From Chloroflexota bacterium (GTDB taxonomy: Bacteria > Chloroflexota > Dehalococcoidia > Lucifugimonadales > UBA1127), in NCBI GenBank assembly GCA_028873745.1, contig JAPPNT010000006.1, forward strand, positions 1-31,858: DNA of 31,858 nt. The letters are read 5' to 3'. Position 1 is the stretch's first letter; each line of letters begins with the position of its first letter. Below are positions 1-7,915 of the stretch, one piece after another. The notes beneath the pieces were generated by a model. It was not told where the DNA came from, ran no database searches, and saw only the letters and a list, made by a program, of their open reading frames with translations. The translations under genes and the position numbers were made by a program.

Positions 1-143
1 ATCTTGCTCTGCACGGGCGGGCAGTCCGGCTCCGGAATCTCCTCCGAGAGGAGCACCGGCGTCCAGAAGCGCCGGCAGAACTCGCCCATCGGCGTGCCCT
101 TGTCCGTCCTACACAGGAACTCGTTCTCTTCCCTGGTCAGCAT
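1..143 (-). CDS. Rieske oxygenase large subunit, N-terminal 47 residues (runs off left edge)
   Basis: Only the first 47 codons are present. The peptide starts MLTREENEFLCRTDKG and contains GTPMGEFCRRFW, the usual N-terminus of phthalate 4,5-dioxygenase-like Rieske oxygenases. The Rieske cluster and catalytic domain lie outside the window. The start codon at 143 is preceded by a clear AGGAGG. This stretch is about 92% identical in DNA to the start of the next gene upstream (1317-1459), and the 12 differences I count are all synonymous, so the two encoded N-termini are identical. It is the last visible gene of the minus-strand operon that begins at 4619 and follows its paralogue after 59 bases. 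Family assignment is firm because of the paralogue; substrate is unknown. Confidence 0.85.
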   Translation of the reverse strand, partial: MLTREENEFLCRTDKGTPMGEFCRRFWTPVLLSEEIPEPDCPPVQSK

Positions 144-202
144 CCTCTGCCTCCTCCTGATTGTGGTGGCCAATTTCCGGGGCGGTCACTGCCGCCCAAA
201 TG

Positions 203-1459
203 CTACGCGACAGTTATATCGTCCCACACGACGGGGTCGTCCTTGAAGTAGACCTCGCGCGGCAGGAGCGCGCCGCCGGAGCGTACCTTGAACACCTCGG
301 GGTGGCTGGCGGCGTACGGCTCGATGCCGTCCTCCAGCTCGCGTGCGCCCATAATGAGACGGCGGCGCATGCGGATGATGGCCGTGTCCGTGGTCCCGAG
401 GTGCTCCTCGGTGCGGTCGACGATGCGGCCCATGCTGTCCGTCATGGCTGCGTCCTGCGCGCGGCCCATGGCGCTCGGAATGCCGCTGAAGGTCTCAGTC
501 TTCTGCGCCTGGCGGTCGATCAAGTAGTGGTTGGTGGAGTTTGCCTTGCCCAGCCACGTGCCGGGGACCATGCCGCTGCGGGGCGCCTCGTTCCATTCCT
601 CGTCCAGCGGCCCGTACGGGTTCCAGCGGCACAGGTAGAACCAGCAATTCTCGTCGTCGATCGGGACGATGAGCCCCGAGCGGCACGAGCCGTGCGGCTC
701 CCGGGGGATCATGGTGACCCACGGGAACAGCCAGCGCGAGATACGCCAGTAGGATGAGTCCTCCTCGGCGTTCCGCTTTGCGCCGATGAGGATGCCGCCC
801 TCAGTGTCCTCGACGTGGAAGCGGGCCGCGATGTCCCGGTATGAGTAGCGGCCCGCGAGTGTCGTCGCGGTCGCCGATTTCTCCAGGGCGTCCAGGCGGC
901 TGTGCAGGATGGACGCGTGGACCGTGTCGATCTCGCCTTCAATGACCTGCACGAAGTTGGACTCGTACAACACCTTGTTGGTCTTGCGCTGGTTCTCCGG
1001 CACCGTGAGGTACTCGAGCTGCGGCATCGGCGGTTGCAGCTCCGGCGGCCCCATGTAGGCCCAAACAAAGCCCCCGGCCTCCTGCGCGGGGTAGGCAAGG
1101 ATTTTGACCTTGCCGGCGAAGTTGCTGTCGGCGGGCTCCGACATCATGTCGGTGCAGTTGCCCTCGATGTCGAACTTCCAACCGTGGTAGGCGCATCGGA
1201 GGCCTTCCTCCTCATTGCGGCCGTAGAAGAGGCTTGCTCGGCGATGCGGGCAGAACTCCTTCAGCACGCCCACCTTGCCGCTCGTGGTGCGAAAGACCAC
1301 CAGCTCTTCGCCGTAGATCTTGCTCTGCACCGGCGGGCAGTCCGGCTCCGGAATCTCCTCCGAGAGGAGTACGGGCGTCCAGAAGCGGCGACAGAACTCG
1401 CCCATGGGTGTGCCTTTGTCTGTACGACACAGGAACTCATTCTCTTCCCTGGTCAGCAT
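203..1459 (-). CDS. Rieske [2Fe-2S] aromatic-ring oxygenase, phthalate-dioxygenase-like large subunit
   Basis: The 418-residue protein has the two-domain layout of single-subunit (phthalate 4,5-dioxygenase/vanillate demethylase type) Rieske oxygenases. The Rieske ligands are Cys70-Pro-His72 and Cys89-x2-His92 (CPHRRAS...CAYHGWKFD). The mononuclear iron site is Asp178-x2-His181-x4-His186 within EGEIDTVHASILH. The late segment DSMGRIVDRTEEHLGTTD is typical of the subfamily. Such enzymes take electrons from a separate ferredoxin-type reductase and hydroxylate or O-demethylate aromatic acids in the cytoplasm; no reductase is in the window. The start is supported by AAAGGAGG eight bases upstream. 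It lies 51 bases after another Rieske gene and 59 before a near-identical copy, so all are probably co-transcribed. The substrate cannot be read from the sequence. Confidence 0.93.
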   Translation of the reverse strand: MLTREENEFLCRTDKGTPMGEFCRRFWTPVLLSEEIPEPDCPPVQSKIYGEELVVFRTTSGKVGVLKEFCPHRRASLFYGRNEEEGLRCAYHGWKFDIEGNCTDMMSEPADSNFAGKVKILAYPAQEAGGFVWAYMGPPELQPPMPQLEYLTVPENQRKTNKVLYESNFVQVIEGEIDTVHASILHSRLDALEKSATATTLAGRYSYRDIAARFHVEDTEGGILIGAKRNAEEDSSYWRISRWLFPWVTMIPREPHGSCRSGLIVPIDDENCWFYLCRWNPYGPLDEEWNEAPRSGMVPGTWLGKANSTNHYLIDRQAQKTETFSGIPSAMGRAQDAAMTDSMGRIVDRTEEHLGTTDTAIIRMRRRLIMGARELEDGIEPYAASHPEVFKVRSGGALLPREVYFKDDPVVWDDITVA

Positions 1460-1510
1460 CGCGATGCCTCCTTTCGTCGGGCTACCGTAGCCGGCGCTGT
1501 CTTGTGTCCT

Positions 1511-2881
1511 CTACGCATAGGGGTTCGATCCCTTGCCGATGGCCGGCGCGAACTCGTCCGAGCCGCCGAGCGGCACTGCAGCGATGGGCTCGCCGGCGTC
1601 CGAGTTGCGGGCCTTCTCCGTGTGTGCCTTCCAGTCCTCGCCGGGGGGCAGGATGATTGACGCCGAGCGGACGCGGTACATCTTCTCGTCGTCCACTACG
1701 GCGGGGACGCTGCCGTCCTCCATGTACTGGCGGGCGGCAGCCATAAGCTGCTTGCGCACCATGATGATCATGCGGTCACTGGTGCCCAGGTGCTCCTTGC
1801 GGCGGTCGTAGATGGGGCCCATGGTCTCGGTCATCGCCCGGTCCTGCAGGTTTCCGGCGAAGGGGATCCCGGACTTGTTCAGCGTCTTCTGGATGTCGTA
1901 GTCCAGCAGGAAGTCGTTGGTCTTGTTGGCCGCCGTGTGGTAGCGAGTCCGCGGGTCCGGCGTTTCCTCAACGTACCCGCCCGACAGCACGAATGGGTCG
2001 AGCGCCCGGGCCCGCTCCTCCTCCGTGACCGGTGCGTCGAGCTTGCCCCGCATGCTGATGAGCATGTGGTACTCGTCGTCGATGGGCACCCATGCCCGCG
2101 CCGACACACCGTTAGGGGTTCCGGCCGCGATCATGCTGAAGTAGGGGTAGATGTACTGGGTGATGCGGTGGTAGACCTTGTCGCTGTCCTTCATCCATTG
2201 CCGCTTGGCGGAATAGACGACGCCGTACGGCTGTGGGACCACTTCCAGGGTTGGGGCCAGATCGTGCGCCCACGCGCCCAACATCACTCCCTTGGGGCCC
2301 TCCTGCTCCTCGCGCAGCCGGCCGTGGATGAAGAAGACGTGAGACGAGTCCAGGTCGCCCTCGAGCCCCTGCACCCAGTTGCACTCCTCCACCATGATGT
2401 GCGGCGGGAACACGTTCTCCGCCGGGAGCGTGTTGATCTCGAATGCCGGGAATACGGGAGGCGTCTCCCGCGGCCCCATGTACGCCCAGAGCATGTGGTT
2501 CACGTCGCGGACGGGGTAGGCGGTGGCGCGGACCTTGTCCTTGAAATTGCTCTCGGCAGGCTCGTTGGGCATGTCGATGCAGGCGCCCGTAACGTCGAAC
2601 TTCCAGCCATGGTAGTTGCAGGCGAGGCCGCAGTTCTCGTTTCGGCCGAAGAAGAGCGACGCGCCCCGGTGGGGGCAGTTCTCGGCCAGGAGGCCGACGT
2701 CGCCGTTGGAGTCGCGGAAGCAGACGAGATCCTCGCCGAGCAGCCGCACGCGCTTCATGGGGCCGTCGATCTCCACGTCGGTTGACGGCATGAAGGGGTG
2801 CCAGAACTGCCTCAGCAGCTCACCCATGGGCGTGCCTGCGCCCACTCGAGTCAGGAGTTCGTTGTCCTCTCTGGTCAGCAT
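1511..2881 (-). CDS. Rieske [2Fe-2S] aromatic-ring oxygenase, phthalate-dioxygenase-like large subunit (second, diverged paralogue)
   Basis: A 456-residue protein of the same family as its neighbour but clearly diverged. Rieske ligands are Cys69-Pro-His71 and Cys88-x2-His91 (CPHRGAS...CNYHGWKFD). Mononuclear iron ligands are Asp178, His181 and His186 in EGDLDSSHVFFIH. It has a C-terminal extension of roughly 30-40 residues, ending GKGSNPYA, that its neighbour lacks. The start at 2881 has GGAGGAG upstream. It sits 31 bases after the ThDP-enzyme gene and 51 before the next Rieske gene, which points to one operon. The divergence between the two paralogues suggests that they act on different substrates or on successive steps, but that is inference. 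No dedicated ferredoxin or reductase gene is adjacent. Confidence 0.93.
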   Translation of the reverse strand: MLTREDNELLTRVGAGTPMGELLRQFWHPFMPSTDVEIDGPMKRVRLLGEDLVCFRDSNGDVGLLAENCPHRGASLFFGRNENCGLACNYHGWKFDVTGACIDMPNEPAESNFKDKVRATAYPVRDVNHMLWAYMGPRETPPVFPAFEINTLPAENVFPPHIMVEECNWVQGLEGDLDSSHVFFIHGRLREEQEGPKGVMLGAWAHDLAPTLEVVPQPYGVVYSAKRQWMKDSDKVYHRITQYIYPYFSMIAAGTPNGVSARAWVPIDDEYHMLISMRGKLDAPVTEEERARALDPFVLSGGYVEETPDPRTRYHTAANKTNDFLLDYDIQKTLNKSGIPFAGNLQDRAMTETMGPIYDRRKEHLGTSDRMIIMVRKQLMAAARQYMEDGSVPAVVDDEKMYRVRSASIILPPGEDWKAHTEKARNSDAGEPIAAVPLGGSDEFAPAIGKGSNPYA

Positions 2882-2912
2882 TGGCTGTGCTCCTCCGTAT
2901 TGTGTTTTGTGA

Positions 2913-4619
2913 CTATGCCCCGACGACGTTCAGCAGCGCCTGGCGCTTCTCCACGCGGACGGCGTGGAGCGCCCGGTCGATGGCCGCGGGGACTTCCGCC
3001 GGGTCCTCGACGCGCTCACCGTAGCCGCCGGAGGCCTGGCAGATCATCTCGTAGTTGAAGCCCTGCGACAGCGTCGTCACGGCCCAGGTGTCCGTCTGCG
3101 CGGCGTAGCCGTTCGGGTTCATGTTGCGCGCCGAGCTCTTCACGGCGTTCCAGATGCCGTTGTTCCAGACGATGAAGAGGATGGGGATGTCCTGCGCCTG
3201 GGAGACGATGTGCCCCGACGTGCCGGAGCCGAAGATGTAGGAGCCGTCGCCGGTGCAGCAGACGATGGTCTTGTCCGGGGCCGCCAACTTGGCGCCGAGG
3301 GACGCGCCCACGGCCCAACCGAGGCTGCCGGCCGGGGAGATGCCGTACGTCGTGCCCGGCGACGTGAAGGCGATCTGGCTGGCGTCAATGCCGAGCTCGT
3401 TCATGAGAATGGTGTCGTCGCCGAGCCTCTTGCCGAGCTCATTGCTGAAGTAGGCCTTGTTGATCGGCACGTCGTTCTTGCCGGCCTCGGCGCGGGCCGA
3501 GGTGGCCTCGGCGCGCTTGCCCCGGGCCTCGCCCCACTTGGCGGTGCGCTCCTTGACCGCGCCGGCGTCCACGCCTATGCGCTGCACGGCCTCGTTGAGG
3601 GCCGCGAGGGTCAGCCGAGGGCTGCCAGTGAGGTTCAGGTCGGCGCGGTAGCCGCGGATGGGGTATCGGGCGTAGAGCGGGTCCTCTCCGATGTGGATGA
3701 CGGTGGCTTCCTCCTGGGGGCCCGTGCGCTTGGGCGTCCACGGCACGTCGACTTCCATGACGACCACGGCGTCGGCCTCGGCCAGCGCCGATGCGACGTC
3801 GCCGCCCGCGTGCAACGGGTGGTCCTGCGGGAAGTTGACGAAGGAGAGGCCGGACTCGAAGACCGGCATGCCGAGGGTCTCGGCCAGCGCGACCAGCGGC
3901 GCGACCGCCTCAGGGTCGCGGCCGGATGCGCGGGTAACAAGCATCGGGCTCTTGGCCGAGGCGAGGGCTCGAGCGGCCTGCTCGATGAGATTCGGACCGG
4001 GCATGCGCTCGCCGGCGGGGGCCATGCGGGGCTTCTCGCCGTAGGTGAACGACTCGATCCGCCTGCCCAGCACCTCGCGGGGGAGGGTCAGGTAGACAGG
4101 GCCGGCGGGCTCCGACTGCGTCAGCGCCAGCGCTCGGTCGACCACGCCCTCGACGTCGGAGTCGGAGCGGAGCTCGTAGTCCCACTTCACCCACTCGCGC
4201 ACCATGGAGCCCTGGTCGAAGGACTCCTGTGCCCAGTGGATGCCGCCGTCGCGCGAGCCACTCACGTCGCCCTCGGTCAGGGGCGTGCGGCCTGCGGTGA
4301 AGAGCATGGGGGTGTTGGAGCGGTTGGCGTTGATGATGCCGCTGGTGGCGTTGGCGGTGCCGGGGATGGTGTGCACCATGACGACCTGCGGCTTGCCGGT
4401 CACCATCGTGTAGCCGTGGGCCATGGCGACGGCCGTGATCTCGTGCGGGACGGGAATGGGCTTGGGGAGCATCTGCTCCTGGGTGAATCGCTTGGCGTAG
4501 GCCTCCACGATAGGGGCGAAGTCCGTGCCGCCGTTGCCGAAGAAGTAGTCCACGCCCCTGGCCGCCAGAAGCTCCAGATAGGCTTCCGCGACGGTCTCCA
4601 CCTGTACAGTTTTTGCCAT
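2913..4619 (-). CDS. Thiamine diphosphate-dependent enzyme (acetolactate synthase / benzoylformate decarboxylase family)
   Basis: The 568-residue protein shows the three-domain order of this family. The N-terminal Pyr domain has the activating Glu60 (VPHEITAVAMAHGY). A central domain follows at about residues 210-350. The C-terminal PP domain has the Mg-ThDP motif GDG at 457-459 and the paired Asn at 486-487 (VWNNGIW). Members are acetolactate synthases, benzoylformate or oxalyl-CoA decarboxylases and related carboligases, so the exact reaction is open. Next to aromatic oxygenases, an aryl 2-oxoacid decarboxylase or carboligase is plausible but unproven. I chose ATG 4619 over an in-frame ATG at 4655 because GGGAGGA lies just upstream of 4619 and MAKTVQVETVAEAY is the usual beginning of the Pyr domain. 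It is the first gene of the minus-strand operon. Confidence 0.9.
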   Translation of the reverse strand: MAKTVQVETVAEAYLELLAARGVDYFFGNGGTDFAPIVEAYAKRFTQEQMLPKPIPVPHEITAVAMAHGYTMVTGKPQVVMVHTIPGTANATSGIINANRSNTPMLFTAGRTPLTEGDVSGSRDGGIHWAQESFDQGSMVREWVKWDYELRSDSDVEGVVDRALALTQSEPAGPVYLTLPREVLGRRIESFTYGEKPRMAPAGERMPGPNLIEQAARALASAKSPMLVTRASGRDPEAVAPLVALAETLGMPVFESGLSFVNFPQDHPLHAGGDVASALAEADAVVVMEVDVPWTPKRTGPQEEATVIHIGEDPLYARYPIRGYRADLNLTGSPRLTLAALNEAVQRIGVDAGAVKERTAKWGEARGKRAEATSARAEAGKNDVPINKAYFSNELGKRLGDDTILMNELGIDASQIAFTSPGTTYGISPAGSLGWAVGASLGAKLAAPDKTIVCCTGDGSYIFGSGTSGHIVSQAQDIPILFIVWNNGIWNAVKSSARNMNPNGYAAQTDTWAVTTLSQGFNYEMICQASGGYGERVEDPAEVPAAIDRALHAVRVEKRQALLNVVGA

Positions 4620-4668
4620 TACATTCCTCCCGATTCTTTGACACACGTAGTTCACGTAGAGTGGCGTT

Positions 4669-4698
4669 ATGCTATTCCTGCAGCTTATGGAGTGTCAA
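4669..4698 (-). promoter_or_regulatory. Sigma70-like promoter for the ThDP-enzyme/Rieske operon
   Basis: On the minus strand TTGACA (4698-4693) is followed after 18 bases by TAGCAT (4674-4669). The -35 is a perfect consensus and the -10 matches at four of six positions. Transcription would start near 4662, leaving a leader of about 43 bases before the ATG at 4619. It faces away from the promoter of the monooxygenase gene. Confidence 0.6.
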
Positions 4699-4725
4699 CA
4701 TGCGCGGGAGCACGCGCGAGCATGT
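4698..4725. promoter_or_regulatory. Candidate operator: inverted repeat between divergent promoters
   Basis: ACATGC (4698-4703) is repeated inverted as GCATGT (4720-4725) around a G+C-rich centre that itself holds CGCG elements. One edge touches the minus-strand -35 and the other is six bases from the plus-strand -35. This is the geometry expected for a regulator that controls both directions. No regulator gene is adjacent, so the cognate protein is unknown. Confidence 0.4.
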
Positions 4726-4731
4726 GCGCAC

Positions 4732-4760
4732 TTGAATGGCCGCCTGCATCGGCGTATGCT
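4732..4760 (+). promoter_or_regulatory. Sigma70-like promoter for the HpaB-like monooxygenase
   Basis: TTGAAT (4732-4737), a 17-base spacer and TATGCT (4755-4760). Each box matches consensus at four or more positions. The expected start is near 4767, giving a leader of about 64 bases to ATG 4831. Confidence 0.5.
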
Positions 4761-4830
4761 ACGGAACCGGGAGCCGACCCCGAGCGGATGCCGTCGGGCG
4801 CGCAGGAAGGGTCGGCAAGAGGAGGAGACC

Positions 4831-6342
4831 ATGGTAACCGAGACGACGAAACCCCACGGCGCACATACCGCCGAAAGCTTCAAGGAGAGTCTGCGCGACG
4901 GGCGCGAGGTGTGGGTCGACGGGGAGAAGGTGGCCGACGTCACGACGCACCCCGCCTTCAAGGACACCATCGACGAGCTGGCCCGCATCTACCAGCTTCA
5001 GCACACTGACGAGTACCGCGACCAGATGACCTTCGTGTCGCCGGACAGCGGTATCCGGTGCAGCCTCTCCTATTTGCTGCCGCGATCGCACGAGGACCTG
5101 CGGAGGAAGCGGCGCAACAGCGAGATCTGGAACGAGCAGGCGTGGGGGCAATTCGGGCGAGGGCCGGACCTGCTGCCGCAGTTCGTGCTCGGCCTCTACA
5201 ACAACCGCGAGGCGCTGAGCGCCGTCAAGAACCCGCACTGCGACTTCGGCGAGAACGTGGTGAACTACCACACCTTCTGCCAAGAGAACGACATCTTCCT
5301 GACCCACGCCCTCGGCGACCCGCAGGTCGACCGGAGCCAGCAGCCGCAGAACGAGACGCGGCAGGTGAAGGAAGAGGACCTCTCGCTGCACGTGGTCGAG
5401 GAGACGAACGAGGGCATCATCGTCTCGGGCGGCAAGCAGGTGTCCACCGCGGCCCACATGAGCAACGACACGTACGTCTCCCTTTCGGCCACGTTTGTGC
5501 GGCGCGCCGACCCCCGGTTCATTCAGGCCTTCTCCATCCCGACCAGCAGCAAGGGCCTCAAGATCTTCTGCCGGGAGCCCGTCTCGCAGTACCCCGGCCA
5601 CTACGGCCATCCCTTCGGCATCAAGTACGACGAGCAGGACTGCATGCTCTTCTTCGACAACGTGCTGGTGCCGTGGGACCGCGTCTTCATGCTGTACGAT
5701 GCCTCGGCGATGGTGCAGCGGCTGGCCGGCGGCGCCAACTTCATGGGCTGGAGCAACTACGTCCGCATCCACGAGCGGATGAAGACTATGACGGCCGTCG
5801 CCTCCATGATCGCCGAGGCCATCGGCGTCAACGAGTTCCGCGAGGTCGCCGCAAAGCTGGGCGAGATGATCATGTACACGGAGTTGTGGCGGCACGCCAT
5901 GAACGGCCTGGAGCACACCGCCTTCATGACGCAGGGCGGGCTGATGTCCATTGGCCGCGGCACCGGCATGAACCTGTTCTTCGCGCAGTTCTCGCAGCGC
6001 ATGGTGGAACTGCTGCGGCAGATCGCCGGGTCCGGCGTGCTGATGCAGCCCAGCGAGCGCGACCTGGCCAACCCGGAGATCCGCCCGTACCTCGACCGGT
6101 ACATGCGCGGCAAGGACGTGGGCGTCGAGTACAAGTCGCGCCTCTTCCGATTTGCGCACGACCTGGCGGCCTCCTCCTTCGCGATGCGGCAGGAGGTCTA
6201 CGAGTACTGGCACGGCGGCGACCCGAACCGCAACCGCGTCAATCTCTACCGCGGCTACGACCAGAGCGAGATCATGGACCGCATCCGCGAGGTCGTCTCG
6301 CAGCCGCTCGACCACACCGGCCCGATGGAGGCCGCCGGCTAA
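4831..6342 (+). CDS. FADH2-dependent 4-hydroxyphenylacetate 3-monooxygenase-like oxygenase (HpaB family)
   Basis: The 503-residue protein has the acyl-CoA-dehydrogenase-like fold of the HpaB/PheA group, which uses FADH2 supplied by a separate flavin reductase to ortho-hydroxylate phenols. Visible family signatures are SLRDGREVWVDGEKVADVTT near the N-terminus, DIFLTHALGDPQVDRSQ at about 154-170 (HpaB-type LTHA-x2-DPQ-DRS) and DNVLVPWDRVFM in the middle. I took ATG 4831 because GGAGGAG lies four bases upstream and the family N-terminus begins shortly after. An in-frame upstream start would add 54 residues with no family similarity. No HpaC-type reductase is in the window. It is divergent from the ThDP/Rieske operon and shares its control region, so the two transcripts may serve one aromatic pathway. 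The substrate is uncertain. Confidence 0.92.
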   Translation: MVTETTKPHGAHTAESFKESLRDGREVWVDGEKVADVTTHPAFKDTIDELARIYQLQHTDEYRDQMTFVSPDSGIRCSLSYLLPRSHEDLRRKRRNSEIWNEQAWGQFGRGPDLLPQFVLGLYNNREALSAVKNPHCDFGENVVNYHTFCQENDIFLTHALGDPQVDRSQQPQNETRQVKEEDLSLHVVEETNEGIIVSGGKQVSTAAHMSNDTYVSLSATFVRRADPRFIQAFSIPTSSKGLKIFCREPVSQYPGHYGHPFGIKYDEQDCMLFFDNVLVPWDRVFMLYDASAMVQRLAGGANFMGWSNYVRIHERMKTMTAVASMIAEAIGVNEFREVAAKLGEMIMYTELWRHAMNGLEHTAFMTQGGLMSIGRGTGMNLFFAQFSQRMVELLRQIAGSGVLMQPSERDLANPEIRPYLDRYMRGKDVGVEYKSRLFRFAHDLAASSFAMRQEVYEYWHGGDPNRNRVNLYRGYDQSEIMDRIREVVSQPLDHTGPMEAAG

Positions 6343-6363
6343 CGCCAGGCATCGACGAAAATC

Positions 6364-6403
6364 GCAGGCAGCCCCGCCTGAATTGGCGGGGCTGCCTGCT
6401 TTT
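6364..6403 (+). terminator. Rho-independent terminator after the HpaB-like gene
   Basis: A perfect 15-bp G+C-rich stem (6364-6378 with 6385-6399) with loop TGAATT, followed by TTTT at 6400-6403. It lies 21 bases after the stop codon. Confidence 0.9.
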
Positions 6404-6438
6404 GCCTCTCACGCCATGCCTTGTCGCTCCGGCAGTGA

Positions 6439-7134
6439 TTACCCATCCCGCAGAAACGCCTGGATCTCCCGCAGCACCGCCACGAGGCCAGCGTGCGTCA
6501 GCCGGCCCGTGTAGGTGTTGTGCGGGCTTGGGTGGTAGGAGCCGAATAGAGTCGGGAAACCGGGGCCCAGTTCGTACCGGACGCCGTGGCCGAACTTGAC
6601 GCCGCGAGGCTTTGGGAGCCCCATCGTCCGGGCGGCCCGCAGGTAGGCCTCGAAGCCGAGCTTGCCGAGGCCGAGGACGGCTTTGACATTCGGCATGAGC
6701 CGCAGTTCCTCGATGAGGTAGGGGAGGCAGCGGGCCTGCTCCTCGGCCGTGGGTTGGTTGGCAGGCGGCGCGCACTTCACTGCCGAGGTTATGCAGGCGT
6801 TGAGGAGGGTGAGGCCGTCGTCGCGGTGCTGGGACGTGGGCTGGCTCGCGAACCCGCCGGCGTGGAGCGCCGCCGCGAGGAAGTCGGCGGACGGATCGCC
6901 GGTGAACATGCGGCCCGTGCGGTTGCCGCCGTTGGCGGCCGGCGCGAGTCCGACGATGCAGAGCTCGGCGTCCGGCGCCCCGAAGGCGGGCACGGGCCGG
7001 GACCAGTAGTCCCAATCGCGGTAGCGGCGGACCTTCTCGACGCCCGCCCGCTCCCGGTGCTCGACCAGCCGGGGACACGCCCGGCACTCGATGACGCGCT
7101 CCATGAGGGCGCGATGGGCGGAGGCCGTCGTCAT
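6439..7134 (-). CDS. Uracil-DNA glycosylase, family 5 (UdgB-like)
   Basis: The 231-residue protein removes uracil and other deaminated bases from DNA. Motif A is GLAPAANGGNRTGRMFTGD at 62-80, in which the catalytic acidic residue of other families is replaced by Ala, as is characteristic of family 5. Motif B is HPSPHN at 201-206. Cys17, Cys20, Cys121 and Cys136 are spaced to bind the [4Fe-4S] cluster of family 4/5 enzymes. Length is typical. The start has no strong ribosome binding site; it lies 16 bases after the stop of the upstream Lrp-like gene, so coupled translation is likely. Its convergent neighbour is insulated by the hairpin at 6364. Confidence 0.93.
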   Translation of the reverse strand: MTTASAHRALMERVIECRACPRLVEHRERAGVEKVRRYRDWDYWSRPVPAFGAPDAELCIVGLAPAANGGNRTGRMFTGDPSADFLAAALHAGGFASQPTSQHRDDGLTLLNACITSAVKCAPPANQPTAEEQARCLPYLIEELRLMPNVKAVLGLGKLGFEAYLRAARTMGLPKPRGVKFGHGVRYELGPGFPTLFGSYHPSPHNTYTGRLTHAGLVAVLREIQAFLRDG

Positions 7135-7150
7135 GTCTTGTCGCCGAGCG

Positions 7151-7375
7151 CTACATCACAGAGCAGGTGAGGGTGGTGGTGACGCCTCGCACGGTCCTGA
7201 TGCTGTTGCGGAGCGTTGCGGCGAGGTCCTCCGGAGTGTCGGCCTCGAGGTCCACGATGAAGTCGAACGGACCGAAGACCTCGTAGACGACGGCGCCGCG
7301 GATGGCACGGAGACGCTCGCCGATGCGGTTGGTCTCCGTCGGTTCCGTGTTGACCATAATGAATGCCTTGGCCAA
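7151..7375 (-). CDS. Stand-alone Lrp/AsnC ligand-binding (RAM) domain protein
   Basis: A 74-residue protein that corresponds to the C-terminal effector-binding/oligomerisation domain of Lrp/AsnC regulators (AKAFIMVNTEPTE...VYEVFGPFDFIVDLEAD) with no helix-turn-helix. Such stand-alone RAM proteins form dimers or higher oligomers and bind amino acids; their targets are mostly unknown. The start is TTG at 7375, chosen because GGAGG lies eight bases upstream and the domain begins there. The gene precedes the uracil-DNA glycosylase gene by 16 bases, probably in one transcript. Confidence 0.85.
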   Translation of the reverse strand: MAKAFIMVNTEPTETNRIGERLRAIRGAVVYEVFGPFDFIVDLEADTPEDLAATLRNSIRTVRGVTTTLTCSVM

Positions 7376-7401
7376 GGATGCCCTCCTGAGTCCAGTGTCG
7401 G

Positions 7402-7430
7402 GATATACGTCAACTGCTGCCAGTGTACAA
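7402..7430 (-). promoter_or_regulatory. Probable promoter for the Lrp-like/UDG pair
   Basis: On the minus strand TTGTAC (7430-7425), a 17-base spacer, then TATATC (7407-7402). The start would be near 7395, about 20 bases before the TTG start codon. It lies back-to-back with the plus-strand promoter at 7438. Confidence 0.45.
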
Positions 7431-7437
7431 CAAGGGG

Positions 7438-7466
7438 TTGGCGTAGTGGGCGCATCCCGCTATACT
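7438..7466 (+). promoter_or_regulatory. Promoter for the FmdB-like gene, giving a near-leaderless mRNA
   Basis: TTGGCG (7438-7443), 17-base spacer, TATACT (7461-7466). The -10 is followed after only nine bases by ATG 7476, so the transcript should begin about three bases before the start codon, and no Shine-Dalgarno sequence exists between them. Confidence 0.65.
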
Positions 7467-7475
7467 GTGCCAGCT

Positions 7476-7886
7476 ATGCCTATCTACGAATTTCGGTGCA
7501 AGGGCTGCAACGCCAGGGTGTCCATCTTCTTCAAGACCATGAAGGTGGATGCCACGGGCACCTGCGAGCGGTGCGGGAGCGAGGATTTGGTCCGCATATT
7601 CTCCAGCTTCCGCGTGCTGCGGACGCCGTTCGATATCAGCACCTTCAACAAGAAGGAGCTGCTGGATGGCGTTAACTACACGGACCCCCAGTCCATGGCA
7701 AACATGTTCAAGCGCATGCAGGACACCTTCCAGGATGAGCCGAACGAGCACATGGACGAAATGGTGCAGAGGCTGGAGTACGGCGAGGCCGTCGAGAAGG
7801 CGATGGACCTGAACATGGGATCCAACTACAAGGGCGATCCGCATGGCCATGACCACGGCCATAGCCACGGCGGGGACGACGACTAG
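7476..7886 (+). CDS. FmdB-like zinc-ribbon protein with His/Asp-rich C-terminal tail
   Basis: The 136-residue protein begins MPIYEFRCKGC, the hallmark of FmdB/CxxC zinc-ribbon regulators, with a Zn knuckle made of Cys8, Cys11, Cys30 and Cys33. The middle (about 50-115) is a charged, probably helical region rich in Met and Glu. The tail PHGHDHGHSHGGDDD looks like a low-complexity metal-binding segment. ATG 7476 is fixed by the FmdB N-terminus, although there is no ribosome binding site; the promoter is so close that leaderless translation is likely. FmdB proteins have been proposed as transcriptional regulators of amidase genes, but function here is unknown. A bidirectional terminator follows. 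Confidence 0.85.
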   Translation: MPIYEFRCKGCNARVSIFFKTMKVDATGTCERCGSEDLVRIFSSFRVLRTPFDISTFNKKELLDGVNYTDPQSMANMFKRMQDTFQDEPNEHMDEMVQRLEYGEAVEKAMDLNMGSNYKGDPHGHDHGHSHGGDDD

Positions 7887-7915
7887 AAACCTCCCCCCAC
7901 CTCACGAACGAAAGA

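Noticed and set aside
2964..5009. Very long plus-strand frame opposite the ThDP enzyme
   Set aside because: High G+C produces long open frames antisense to real genes. The translation is low-complexity (Arg/Val/Gly/His/Ala-rich), lacks any family motif and crosses the divergent promoter region.
4759..6315. Long minus-strand frame opposite the HpaB-like gene
   Set aside because: Shadow of the sense gene; Val/His/Leu/Ala-rich, no ribosome site and no recognisable domain.
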